Below are positions 1 through 5,364 of a stretch of 14,266 bases of DNA, one piece after another (position 1 is the first letter of the stretch; each line of letters starts with the position of its first letter). The notes under the pieces were generated by a model. That model did no database searches and was not told the origin of the DNA. It worked only from the letters and a program-made list of their open reading frames with translations. Made by a program: the position numbers and the translations under genes. The stretch comes from Bacillota bacterium (lineage in GTDB: Bacteria > Bacillota > Clostridia > Peptostreptococcales > Anaerovoracaceae): contig JAFWVZ010000076.1 of NCBI GenBank assembly GCA_017523605.1, forward strand, positions 1-14,266. Direction: 5' to 3'.

Positions 1-470
1 CCGAAGCGTTTCCTTGCCCAGCGTGCCCACTCCAGAACGTCCTGCCTTTCGTTGATGCCGAAACTAATGACGTTTCCGCCGCTCTCGCCGTGTGCCCTCT
101 CGTCTATCAGAAGCACGTTGAAGCCTCTGTCCAGCAGGTATTTCGAGCCTCCGGAGAAGTCCTTGAACGCGGTGCTCCTGTAGCCGTGGCAGCAGATGAA
201 CAGCGGCGCGCCCTCCGTCGAGTGGTAGTACCTGCCGCGCAGCTGGATCCCGTCGAAGGACTTTATGTGTACCTCCTCGAACGGGACAGCCTTTATGGTG
301 TCTATCAGTTTGTAGATCTCGTCCTTGTACGGTTCGGCGGTGTGCCCCTCCGGCAGATAGTAGTCGTCCTTGCGCAGCTTAGGCGGGTTATAGAACGTAA
401 AGACGAATATCCCCACCGTTGCTGCTGCGCACAGTACCAGCAACACCATGATGATCCAAAGCCACCACAT
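1..470 (-). CDS. Membrane-anchored alpha/beta hydrolase (N-terminal part, cut by window edge)
   Basis: Translating the minus strand from the ATG at 468-470 gives 156 complete codons before the window ends, so the C-terminal half is missing. Residues 1-26 are a hydrophobic, Trp-rich segment (MWWLWIIMVLL...), read as a membrane anchor or uncleaved signal. The fold evidence follows: a strand ending in FICCHGYRST (residues 91-100), where HGY is the usual oxyanion-hole turn, and then LLIDERAHGESGG (120-132), the strand-turn typical of serine alpha/beta hydrolases. NERQDVLEWARWA (140-152) is the helix that normally precedes the nucleophile elbow. The nucleophile Ser and the catalytic Asp/His lie outside the window, so the substrate cannot be predicted. 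The start is supported by AAAGGA seven bases upstream. The gene is read away from uvrC across a long repeat-bearing spacer. Family assignment is secure; specific function is unknown. Confidence 0.85.
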   Translation of the reverse strand, partial: MWWLWIIMVLLVLCAAATVGIFVFTFYNPPKLRKDDYYLPEGHTAEPYKDEIYKLIDTIKAVPFEEVHIKSFDGIQLRGRYYHSTEGAPLFICCHGYRSTAFKDFSGGSKYLLDRGFNVLLIDERAHGESGGNVISFGINERQDVLEWARWARKRF

Positions 471-512
471 GACTGTATCCTTTCTGAATGCTCAACTGTA
501 CAAACTATCCGC

Positions 513-534
513 GATACAACTATGATACAACTAT
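513..534. repeat. Perfect 11-bp tandem direct repeat upstream of the hydrolase
   Basis: GATACAACTAT occurs twice back to back (513-523 and 524-534), and a degenerate third copy, GTACAAACTAT, lies at 498-508. The repeats sit 28-64 bp upstream of the hydrolase start codon, where an operator or core promoter could be. On the minus strand they read as repeated AGTTGTATC. I found no convincing -10/-35 pair here, so a regulatory role is only a possibility. Confidence 0.6.
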
Positions 535-592
535 GTCCGGAAACGCTGATCGCGCCGGCTAAGTTAACTGAGTCGACCGGTTAGATCAGCCA

Positions 593-848
593 ACTGTCAA
601 TCGAATCCACTGTTAATTGAATCCGCTGTTAACCGAGTCTACTGACAATCGAACCCACTGTCAACCGAGCCAACTGACAATCGAACCCACTGTCAACCGA
701 ATCAACTGACAATCGGATCCACCGTCAACCGAGCCAACTGACAATCGGACCCACTGTCAACTGAGCCAACTGACAATCGAACTCACTGACAATCGAACCC
801 ACTGTCTATCGAGTCAACTGACAATCGAATCCGCTGTCAACCGAGCCA
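593..848. repeat. Sixteen tandem 16-bp units with alternating TGACA/TGTCA
   Basis: Sixteen contiguous units of exactly 16 bp start at 593, 609, 625 and so on to 833, and a truncated seventeenth (ACTGACA) starts at 849. The two main forms are ACTGACAATCGAACCC and ACTGTCAACCGAGCCA. They alternate from unit 4 onward, giving a 32-bp higher-order period, apart from one phase slip where units 12 and 13 are both of the ACTGACA form. Because TGACA and TGTCA are reverse complements, the pentamer switches strand from unit to unit. Units 1-3 are more diverged. The 16-bp period is not a multiple of three and no gene covers it, so it is not a peptide repeat. A weaker related stretch may start near 567. 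The array fills part of the 685-bp spacer between uvrC and the hydrolase gene. Confidence 0.95.
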
Positions 849-856
849 ACTGACAG

Positions 857-884
857 ATTATATGTTTTCTAGTTACACTGTCAG
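857..884 (-). promoter_or_regulatory. Candidate sigma-A promoter reading leftward into the 16-bp array
   Basis: On the minus strand, CTGACA (879-884, 5/6 match to the -35 consensus) is followed after 16 bp by TATAAT (857-862, perfect -10). The -35 lies inside one of the dispersed motifs. A transcript would start near 850, run through the whole tandem array and reach the hydrolase start codon after about 380 nt. This is a match to consensus only; activity is inferred. Confidence 0.45.
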
Positions 885-1075
885 TATTTTGCCTCATTTT
901 ACAAGGTTTTCTCGTAAAAATACCTTCGAAAATGATCAAAACTGTCAGATTACGATCTTCCGTCCGGTTTTGTCAGTTGTTTACGTGAAAATAACTGACA
1001 ATTTGACTTTATTTCAACGATTTTGTCAGTTTTCAGCCAAAACGTTGACGGTCATATGATCATTCACGCGGTTTT

Positions 1076-1104
1076 GACTGACACAACTGTTATTTTCCGG
1101 TGGA
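1076..1104. repeat. Upstream copy of a 29-bp direct repeat
   Basis: This 29-bp block matches 1142-1170 at 28 of 29 positions. It starts with GACTGACACA and ends with TTTTCCGGTGGA. The second copy includes the last codons and stop of uvrC, so this copy looks like a duplicated 3' tail of that gene plus its adjoining ACTGACA motif. The intervening 37 bp and the flanks are not duplicated. Confidence 0.85.
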
Positions 1105-1141
1105 AGCGGTCACAGAATGTATCGCGCTGCATGGAGCTTCC

Positions 1142-1170
1142 GACTGACACAGCTGTTATTTTCCGGTGGA
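1142..1170. repeat. Second copy of the 29-bp direct repeat, overlapping the uvrC stop
   Basis: This is the partner of 1076-1104 with a single mismatch (AACTG versus AGCTG). Bases 1156-1170 encode the last residues and stop of uvrC on the minus strand; bases 1142-1155 are intergenic and carry an ACTGACA motif. Confidence 0.85.
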
Positions 1171-3111
1171 TGCTGCTCCGGCAAAGTACGCGAAGACCTG
1201 CTCGGCCACCCTGGCGTTCATGCCGGGTGCTTTCGCAAGATCCTCTTTCGACGCTGCCTTTATGCCGTCCACGCTGCCGAAAGTGTTGAGAAGCGACAGT
1301 TTCCGCTTTTCTCCTATGCCGGGAACGTTGTCCAGCACAGAACGTTTTACGGCCTTGCCCCGCAGGCTTCTGTGGTACTCTATCGCGAAGCGGTGGACCT
1401 CCTCCTGGAGCCTGCCGCAGTACGCGAACAGCTCGCGCATTCCTCCGAGCGCTTCCGGGGCCTCGTCCCCCGCGGCTGAGCCACCCTTTGCGGCGTCGCC
1501 GGTGGATCCCCCGCGGACCGGGTCCAAACCATCCTTTCCCGAGCCGCGGACCGCAGTCAGAGGATACTCCACACCCTCGTACAGCAATGCCCTGGTGCGG
1601 TGCTTGTTGTCCTTCACCATGCCTGCCACCGGAACGTTAAGCCCAAGCGCGAAGAGCACGTCCTTCGCCGCGTTCACCTGCCCCGCTCCGCCGTCCATGA
1701 AGACAGCGTCCGGAAGCTGCGCAAAGCCCGGGTCGCCCTCCTTCGCTTTCTTAAAGCGGCGGAACAGCACTTCCGTAAGGCTTGCGGTATCGTCGTTTCC
1801 TTCTATGGTCCTTATCTTAAAACGTCTGTATGCTTTTTTGTTGGGGCGGCCGTCCTCGAAGACCACCATTGCGCCTACGCTGTCAACGCCCTGTATGTGC
1901 GATATGTCGTAGGATTCCACTCTGTTCAGCCTGCCGCCGAGCTCTTCCCCGAACACGCGGACAAGCTGCTTTCGCAGAGATTCGTCTTTCTCCTGCTGGC
2001 GGCGGGCCCTTTCGTCTATGTCGCGCAGCATTACTTCCGCGTCCTTGCGGACCACATCCATCAGAGCGCGTTTCTCGCCGCGCATAGGCACCAGAAAACT
2101 TACCGAAGAGCCTCTCATGCCGGACAGCCACTGCTCCAGCAGCTCCTTTTCCGGCGGCATCTGGGCAAGCAGTATCTCTTTGGGGACCGTAAGGCTCTCC
2201 GAGTAATATCTTTTTATGAATTCCGCTACAAGGTAGCCCTCCGTCTCGCCGGCGGTGTCGCCCAGGAAGAAGCTCTCCCTGCCGGACAGCTTTCCGCCGC
2301 GCACCGTAAACAGCAGCACGTGCGCCCCTGCCAGTCCGCTTACGACCAGCAGCACGTCCAGGTCCTCCGGATGCGACAGCACCACGCGCTGCCTTTCCGA
2401 CAGCGATTCTATGGCCGTAAGGTGGTCGCGGAGCTTTGCCGCATCCTCGAAACGCATCTCCGCAGAGGCGCGCTCCATCTCCTCCTTAAGCTCTTTCTTA
2501 AGGCTGTTGTCCCTGCCGGAAAGAAAAGCCACGGCCTTGTCCACGGACTCCATGTATTCTTCTTTATCGACGGTGCCGGTGCAGATGCCGCGGCACTGAT
2601 GTATGTGATAGTTGAGGCACGGTGTGTGACCCACCGGGAAGCTCCGCGCATTGCAGCGCTTAAGGCTGTAAAGCGAATTGAGCAGATCGATTATTACGTT
2701 GACCGATCCTGCATCCGCGAAGGGCCCGAAATACTTGGAACCATCGTTTTCCAGGCGGCGCGTCTTTACCACCCTGGGCCACTCCTCTTTGAGCGTTACC
2801 TTTACGTATGGGTAGGTCTTGTCGTCGCGCAGAAGTATGTTGTACTTGGGGCGGTAGCGCTTAATAAGGTTGCATTCCAGGATCAGCGCTTCCATCTCGG
2901 AGCCGGCCGCGATGTACTCGAACTCCGCGATGTGCTTTACCATCTCGCGGGTCTTGGGCGTCTGGTTCTTAGGCGACTGAAAATACTGCCGCACCCTGTT
3001 CTTAAGGTTTACGGCCTTGCCGACGTATATGATGTTCCCGAATTCGTCCTTGTGAAGGTAGCAGCCGGGACTGTCGGGAAGTTTCTTGAGTTCCTCTTTA
3101 ATGTCGAACAT
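1156..3111 (-). CDS. uvrC: UvrABC excinuclease subunit C
   Basis: UvrC makes both incisions around a bulky lesion after UvrA/UvrB have marked it. The product is 651 aa. The N-terminal GIY-YIG nuclease has G16-C17-Y18, Y29-V30-G31, K32, R39, Y43 and an EALILE motif containing the likely metal-binding Glu. A UVR motif lies at about 205-235, where UvrB docks. The C-terminal RNase H-like nuclease keeps its triad: D402 in YDISH, D473 in FMDGGAGQ and H573 in EVHRF. A helix-hairpin-helix DNA-binding tail (VPGIGEKRK and APGMNARVA) ends the protein. I chose Met at 3109-3111 because the protein then begins MFDIKEELKKLPDSPGCY, like known UvrCs; an open frame reaching 3294 runs into the structured element upstream. 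There is no clear Shine-Dalgarno before this start. The length exceeds the usual 590-610 aa because of a Gly/Ala-rich insertion at about 518-557. Confidence 0.97.
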   Translation of the reverse strand: MFDIKEELKKLPDSPGCYLHKDEFGNIIYVGKAVNLKNRVRQYFQSPKNQTPKTREMVKHIAEFEYIAAGSEMEALILECNLIKRYRPKYNILLRDDKTYPYVKVTLKEEWPRVVKTRRLENDGSKYFGPFADAGSVNVIIDLLNSLYSLKRCNARSFPVGHTPCLNYHIHQCRGICTGTVDKEEYMESVDKAVAFLSGRDNSLKKELKEEMERASAEMRFEDAAKLRDHLTAIESLSERQRVVLSHPEDLDVLLVVSGLAGAHVLLFTVRGGKLSGRESFFLGDTAGETEGYLVAEFIKRYYSESLTVPKEILLAQMPPEKELLEQWLSGMRGSSVSFLVPMRGEKRALMDVVRKDAEVMLRDIDERARRQQEKDESLRKQLVRVFGEELGGRLNRVESYDISHIQGVDSVGAMVVFEDGRPNKKAYRRFKIRTIEGNDDTASLTEVLFRRFKKAKEGDPGFAQLPDAVFMDGGAGQVNAAKDVLFALGLNVPVAGMVKDNKHRTRALLYEGVEYPLTAVRGSGKDGLDPVRGGSTGDAAKGGSAAGDEAPEALGGMRELFAYCGRLQEEVHRFAIEYHRSLRGKAVKRSVLDNVPGIGEKRKLSLLNTFGSVDGIKAASKEDLAKAPGMNARVAEQVFAYFAGAASTGK

Positions 3112-3131
3112 GTCGTTTAAGATATGATGAT

Positions 3132-3322
3132 CCGGCCCGCGCGGCGGAGCGTGGCAAGTGTTTCGGAGACCATCGTGAAGCGGCAGAAGAGACTTTTCGC
3201 CAAGACTTCGCCGGGAGGCCGTTAGGTACGAGCCGACCGGTACGAAGCCTCGAAAAGGCTCGGCGTGAAGCCGCGGAGCTGATCTCCGAGGCACTTACAC
3301 GCTCCGGAAGCCTGCGGGCCGG
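3132..3322 (+). ncRNA. Structured intergenic element, copy A (putative novel RNA or RNA-like repeat)
   Basis: This element is related to the one at 6659-6843, with a 21-nt identical core at 3216-3236. I folded it by hand on the plus strand. Outer stem P1: 3132-3140/3314-3322, 3145-3153/3298-3306, 3156-3160/3292-3296 and 3163-3169/3283-3289, 30 pairs in all. P2: GCGGC 3180-3184 with GCCGC 3270-3274. P3: 3189-3199 with 3251-3261, with one A.G mismatch. P4: 3203-3210 with 3243-3250 (one A.C mismatch), and CCGG 3211-3214 with CCGG 3237-3240. The tip is a GGCCGU/ACG-A-GCC hairpin with loop UAGGU. P3 and P4 are separated by a 3-nt bulge, and P2 and P3 by a 4x8 internal loop. The plus strand is preferred because mismatches and loops are purine-rich on it, but it is then antisense to the flanking genes. 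A T-rich run (TATTATTATATTTT) follows the 3' end. I do not recognise the family. Confidence 0.7.
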
Positions 3323-3334
3323 TATTATTATATT

Positions 3335-4672
3335 TTAACTGCGGCCGCCGTTATCTGCGGACTTCTTACGCGCTTTCCTGCGGTCGCTCTGCACCTTGCG
3401 GTATACGAAATACATGCCCGCAGATACAGCCGCGATCATCACCAGCATCAGCAGCAGAGTAAAGATCTTCGCCGCGGTAGCGTCGTCGATACCGAATACG
3501 GACAGCGGACCGCCCTTATCCACGGAAGACGTTGCCACTATGTCGTACTCGCCGCGGGGCTCGCCGCCCACGCTGAGCTTGACTTTTCCTATCACGTCGC
3601 CCCTGGCAACAGGTGCCTGAACAGGTCCGTTCAGGACAGCCTCGTAGGTTACGTTCTCGCCGCTCTCGGAGCTCTCCAGAGTGGTATAGATGTCGTCCTT
3701 AAGGGCTGCTCCGACGGTCTTTACAGCGCCCCTCTTTACCTTTACCGTACCGAGATCCTGACCCGCGGACACGACCTTATACGTGCGGAAATTCTCCTGT
3801 CCCCACTGCAGGAGCTTTATGGAATCCACAACTCTTTCGTAGATGCCGCTGGTGTCTCCGTCGCTGCGCAGAACGATGGAAACTATGGTGGTGCCGTCCT
3901 TCTCAGCCGCGGCTATCATGCAGCCCTTGGCCTCGTCGTCGTAGCCGGTCTTTATGCCTATGCAGCCGTCGTACTTGGGCGTGCGCTTGTCCGGTCCTAC
4001 GTATATGGACGTGGTTGTGTTGTTAAGAAGCCAGTTGGTGGTCTTTACAGTCTCTTCCTTGCCGGGATTCAGGGCGCCCTTGCCGCGGGTGTAGGTGTAT
4101 TCGGTCATGCCTACGATCTCGCGGAAGAGGTCGTTCTTCATGCAGTAGCTTACGATCTTGAACAGGTCGCGGGCGGTGGTGTAGTGATCCTCGTCGTGGA
4201 GACCGTGCGGATTAACGAAGTGAGTGTTCTCGCAGCCGAGCTCCTCCGCCTTCTGGTTCATCAGCTTGGCGAACTCCGCGGTACTTCCCGATATGTGCTT
4301 TGCGAACAGCACGGCAAGGTCGTTGCAGGACGCGATCAGCATGCAGTACAGGGCGTCTTTGGCCTTTATCTGCTCGCCCGCCTTCATCTTGAGTATGGTT
4401 GGCTCCACCGCGGCTATGTCATCGTCCGCGGTAAGAGTAACTCCAAGGCTTACGTTTTCTATCGTAAGGATGCCTGTCATTATCTTGGTAAGGCTGGCAG
4501 GATACATGCGGCTGTCCGCGTTCTTTTCGTAAAGTATCTCACCCGTGGTAAGGTCAGCCACCAGCGCTGCGCCCGCAGTCGTCTCCGGGACTTCCGAAGC
4601 GCCGTACGCCGCGGCCGGAAACGCTGTGACCGTTATTATCAGCGCCAGTATTACCGCTGTAAACTTTTTCAT
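3335..4672 (-). CDS. D-alanyl-D-alanine carboxypeptidase (PBP5-type, peptidase S11)
   Basis: This is a low-molecular-mass penicillin-binding protein that trims the terminal D-Ala from peptidoglycan stem peptides on the outer face of the membrane (dacA/dacF type). The 445-aa product starts with a signal peptide (MKKFTAVILALIITVTAF, cleavage plausible after A25). All three active-site motifs are present: S60-L-T-K63 (nucleophile), S115-C-N117 and K241-T-G243. A beta-rich domain follows, then a C-terminal transmembrane helix at about 403-424 and a strongly basic cytoplasmic tail (RKVQSDRRKARKKS). This differs from the amphipathic C-terminal helix of the E. coli enzyme. The start is supported by AGGGGAT a few bases upstream. 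It lies 18 bp after rdgB on the same strand, so the two are probably cotranscribed. Which dac paralogue it is cannot be told from sequence alone. Confidence 0.93.
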   Translation of the reverse strand: MKKFTAVILALIITVTAFPAAAYGASEVPETTAGAALVADLTTGEILYEKNADSRMYPASLTKIMTGILTIENVSLGVTLTADDDIAAVEPTILKMKAGEQIKAKDALYCMLIASCNDLAVLFAKHISGSTAEFAKLMNQKAEELGCENTHFVNPHGLHDEDHYTTARDLFKIVSYCMKNDLFREIVGMTEYTYTRGKGALNPGKEETVKTTNWLLNNTTTSIYVGPDKRTPKYDGCIGIKTGYDDEAKGCMIAAAEKDGTTIVSIVLRSDGDTSGIYERVVDSIKLLQWGQENFRTYKVVSAGQDLGTVKVKRGAVKTVGAALKDDIYTTLESSESGENVTYEAVLNGPVQAPVARGDVIGKVKLSVGGEPRGEYDIVATSSVDKGGPLSVFGIDDATAAKIFTLLLMLVMIAAVSAGMYFVYRKVQSDRRKARKKSADNGGRS

Positions 4673-4690
4673 CTCTCTATCCCCTGATCC

Positions 4691-5272
4691 CTATAAAAGT
4701 TCCCTTAATCTCTGAAGCGCGCGGCCTCTGTGGCCGTTCTGGTCCTTGTAGCTCTGAGGCATCTGTGCAAAAGTGCGGCGCCTGCCTTCCGGTATGAATA
4801 TGCTGTCGTAGCCGAAGCCACCGGTGCCCTTCTCTTCGTAAGAGATGTGGCCCTTGCACTCGCCTCTTGCCTGGATGACTCTTCCGTCCGGATACACCAG
4901 AGTGATAACGCACACGAACATCGCGGTGCGCTTCTTATACGGAAGTCCCTCGAGCTTTTTAAGTATTATCTTTCTTGCCGCGGCGTCGTCGCCGTGCACT
5001 CCGCTGTAGCGCGCGGAATTGACCCCGGGCTCGCCGCCCAGAGCATCCACGAACAGTCCGGAATCGTCCGCTATGGCCGGTTCTCCCGTAAGATCGCTTA
5101 TGGTCTTCGCCTTTATGTAGGAGTTCTCCTCGCAGGTGCTTCCGGTCTCCTCTATGTTAAGATGTCCCAGCCCTGCTTCCGCCTGGGACACCAGTCCCAT
5201 CCCGAAGTCCTTCGTTATGTGACTTATTTCGTTAAGTTTGTTGATATTTTGTGTCGCAGCTATGATTCTCAT
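4691..5272 (-). CDS. rdgB: XTP/dITP diphosphatase (RdgB/HAM1 family)
   Basis: The enzyme hydrolyses non-canonical purine triphosphates (dITP, XTP) to monophosphates and pyrophosphate, keeping them out of DNA and RNA. The 193-aa product matches the usual length of about 200. Family motifs are ATQNINKLNEI (6-16, the T-x-N-x-x-K triphosphate-binding start), a conserved EETGSTCEEN segment (41-50), ADDSGL (68-73, catalytic Asp pair), GGEPGVNSARY (79-89), GFGYDSIF (152-159) and HRGRAL near the C-terminus. I use the Met at 5270-5272 because the family starts with this strand and AGGGA lies upstream; an open frame extending to 5350 crosses the promoter region. It is the first gene of a minus-strand group that continues into the carboxypeptidase gene and perhaps uvrC. 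Confidence 0.95.
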   Translation of the reverse strand: MRIIAATQNINKLNEISHITKDFGMGLVSQAEAGLGHLNIEETGSTCEENSYIKAKTISDLTGEPAIADDSGLFVDALGGEPGVNSARYSGVHGDDAAARKIILKKLEGLPYKKRTAMFVCVITLVYPDGRVIQARGECKGHISYEEKGTGGFGYDSIFIPEGRRRTFAQMPQSYKDQNGHRGRALQRLRELL

Positions 5273-5307
5273 AAGCGTTTCCCTATATTTTATGTTATAA
5301 TTCTTAA

Positions 5308-5316
5308 TGGTATTAT
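5308..5316 (+). promoter_or_regulatory. Candidate extended -10 promoter for pgi
   Basis: TGGTATTAT at 5308-5316 is an extended -10 (TGn plus TATTAT, a 5/6 match to consensus). It lies 48 bp before the pgi start codon and has only a weak -35. A perfect TATAAT at 5296-5301 is an alternative. The element overlaps the minus-strand -10, so the two directions may compete. It is identified by consensus only. Confidence 0.35.
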
Positions 5317-5341
5317 AGCCTAAAAAATCCAGCTTATACAA
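5312..5341 (-). promoter_or_regulatory. Candidate sigma-A promoter for rdgB and downstream genes
   Basis: On the minus strand, TTGTAT (5336-5341, 4/6 match to the -35) and TATAAT (5312-5317, perfect -10) are 18 bp apart. Transcription would start near 5305, about 33 nt before the rdgB start codon. Confidence 0.5.
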
Positions 5342-5364
5342 ATCAATCATAAAAGAGGCAAATA

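Larger units (their letters stand above)
849..1155. repeat. Field of dispersed ACTGACA / TGTCAGT motifs
   Basis: Right of the tandem array the base composition becomes AT-rich and the same heptamer recurs singly in both orientations: ACTGACA at 849, 994, 1077 and 1143, TGTCAGT at 879, 971 and 1024, and a 6/7 match (TGTCAGA) at 943. Three copies extend to nine matching bases and alternate in orientation: TTGTCAGTT 970-978, AACTGACAA 993-1001 and TTGTCAGTT 1023-1031. Adjacent copies therefore form inverted repeats with loops of 14 and 21 nt. I see no convincing gene in this stretch; the short open frames have no homology that I recognise and no ribosome binding site. Confidence 0.75.

Noticed and set aside
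593..848. CRISPR array
   Set aside because: The units are contiguous 16-bp repeats with no unique spacers, and no cas gene is present.
593..848. Plasmid-type iteron origin of replication
   Set aside because: There is no Rep gene, DnaA box cluster or partition gene nearby, and the flanks are ordinary chromosomal housekeeping genes.
970..1031. Intrinsic terminator of uvrC formed by the AACTGACAA/TTGTCAGTT inverted repeats
   Set aside because: The stems are only 9 bp and AT-rich with 14-21 nt loops and no proper U-run; the pattern is better described as alternating copies of the spacer motif.
862..1289. Short plus-strand genes in the uvrC-hydrolase spacer
   Set aside because: They have no ribosome binding site, recognisable motif or sensible composition, and they run into the antisense of uvrC.
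3112..3294. 61-residue N-terminal extension of UvrC
   Set aside because: The extension is a translation of structured element copy A; known UvrCs start at the MFDIKEELKK position. Similar peptides on the minus strand of copy B (HAEPFRSF, GSYLTA) come from DNA conservation of the element, not from a protein family.
3314..3334. Classical Rho-independent terminator at the 3' end of element copy A
   Set aside because: A GC stem followed by a T-rich run exists on the plus strand, but the two arms of the stem are about 170 nt apart, no plus-strand gene ends here, and copy B lacks the T-run.
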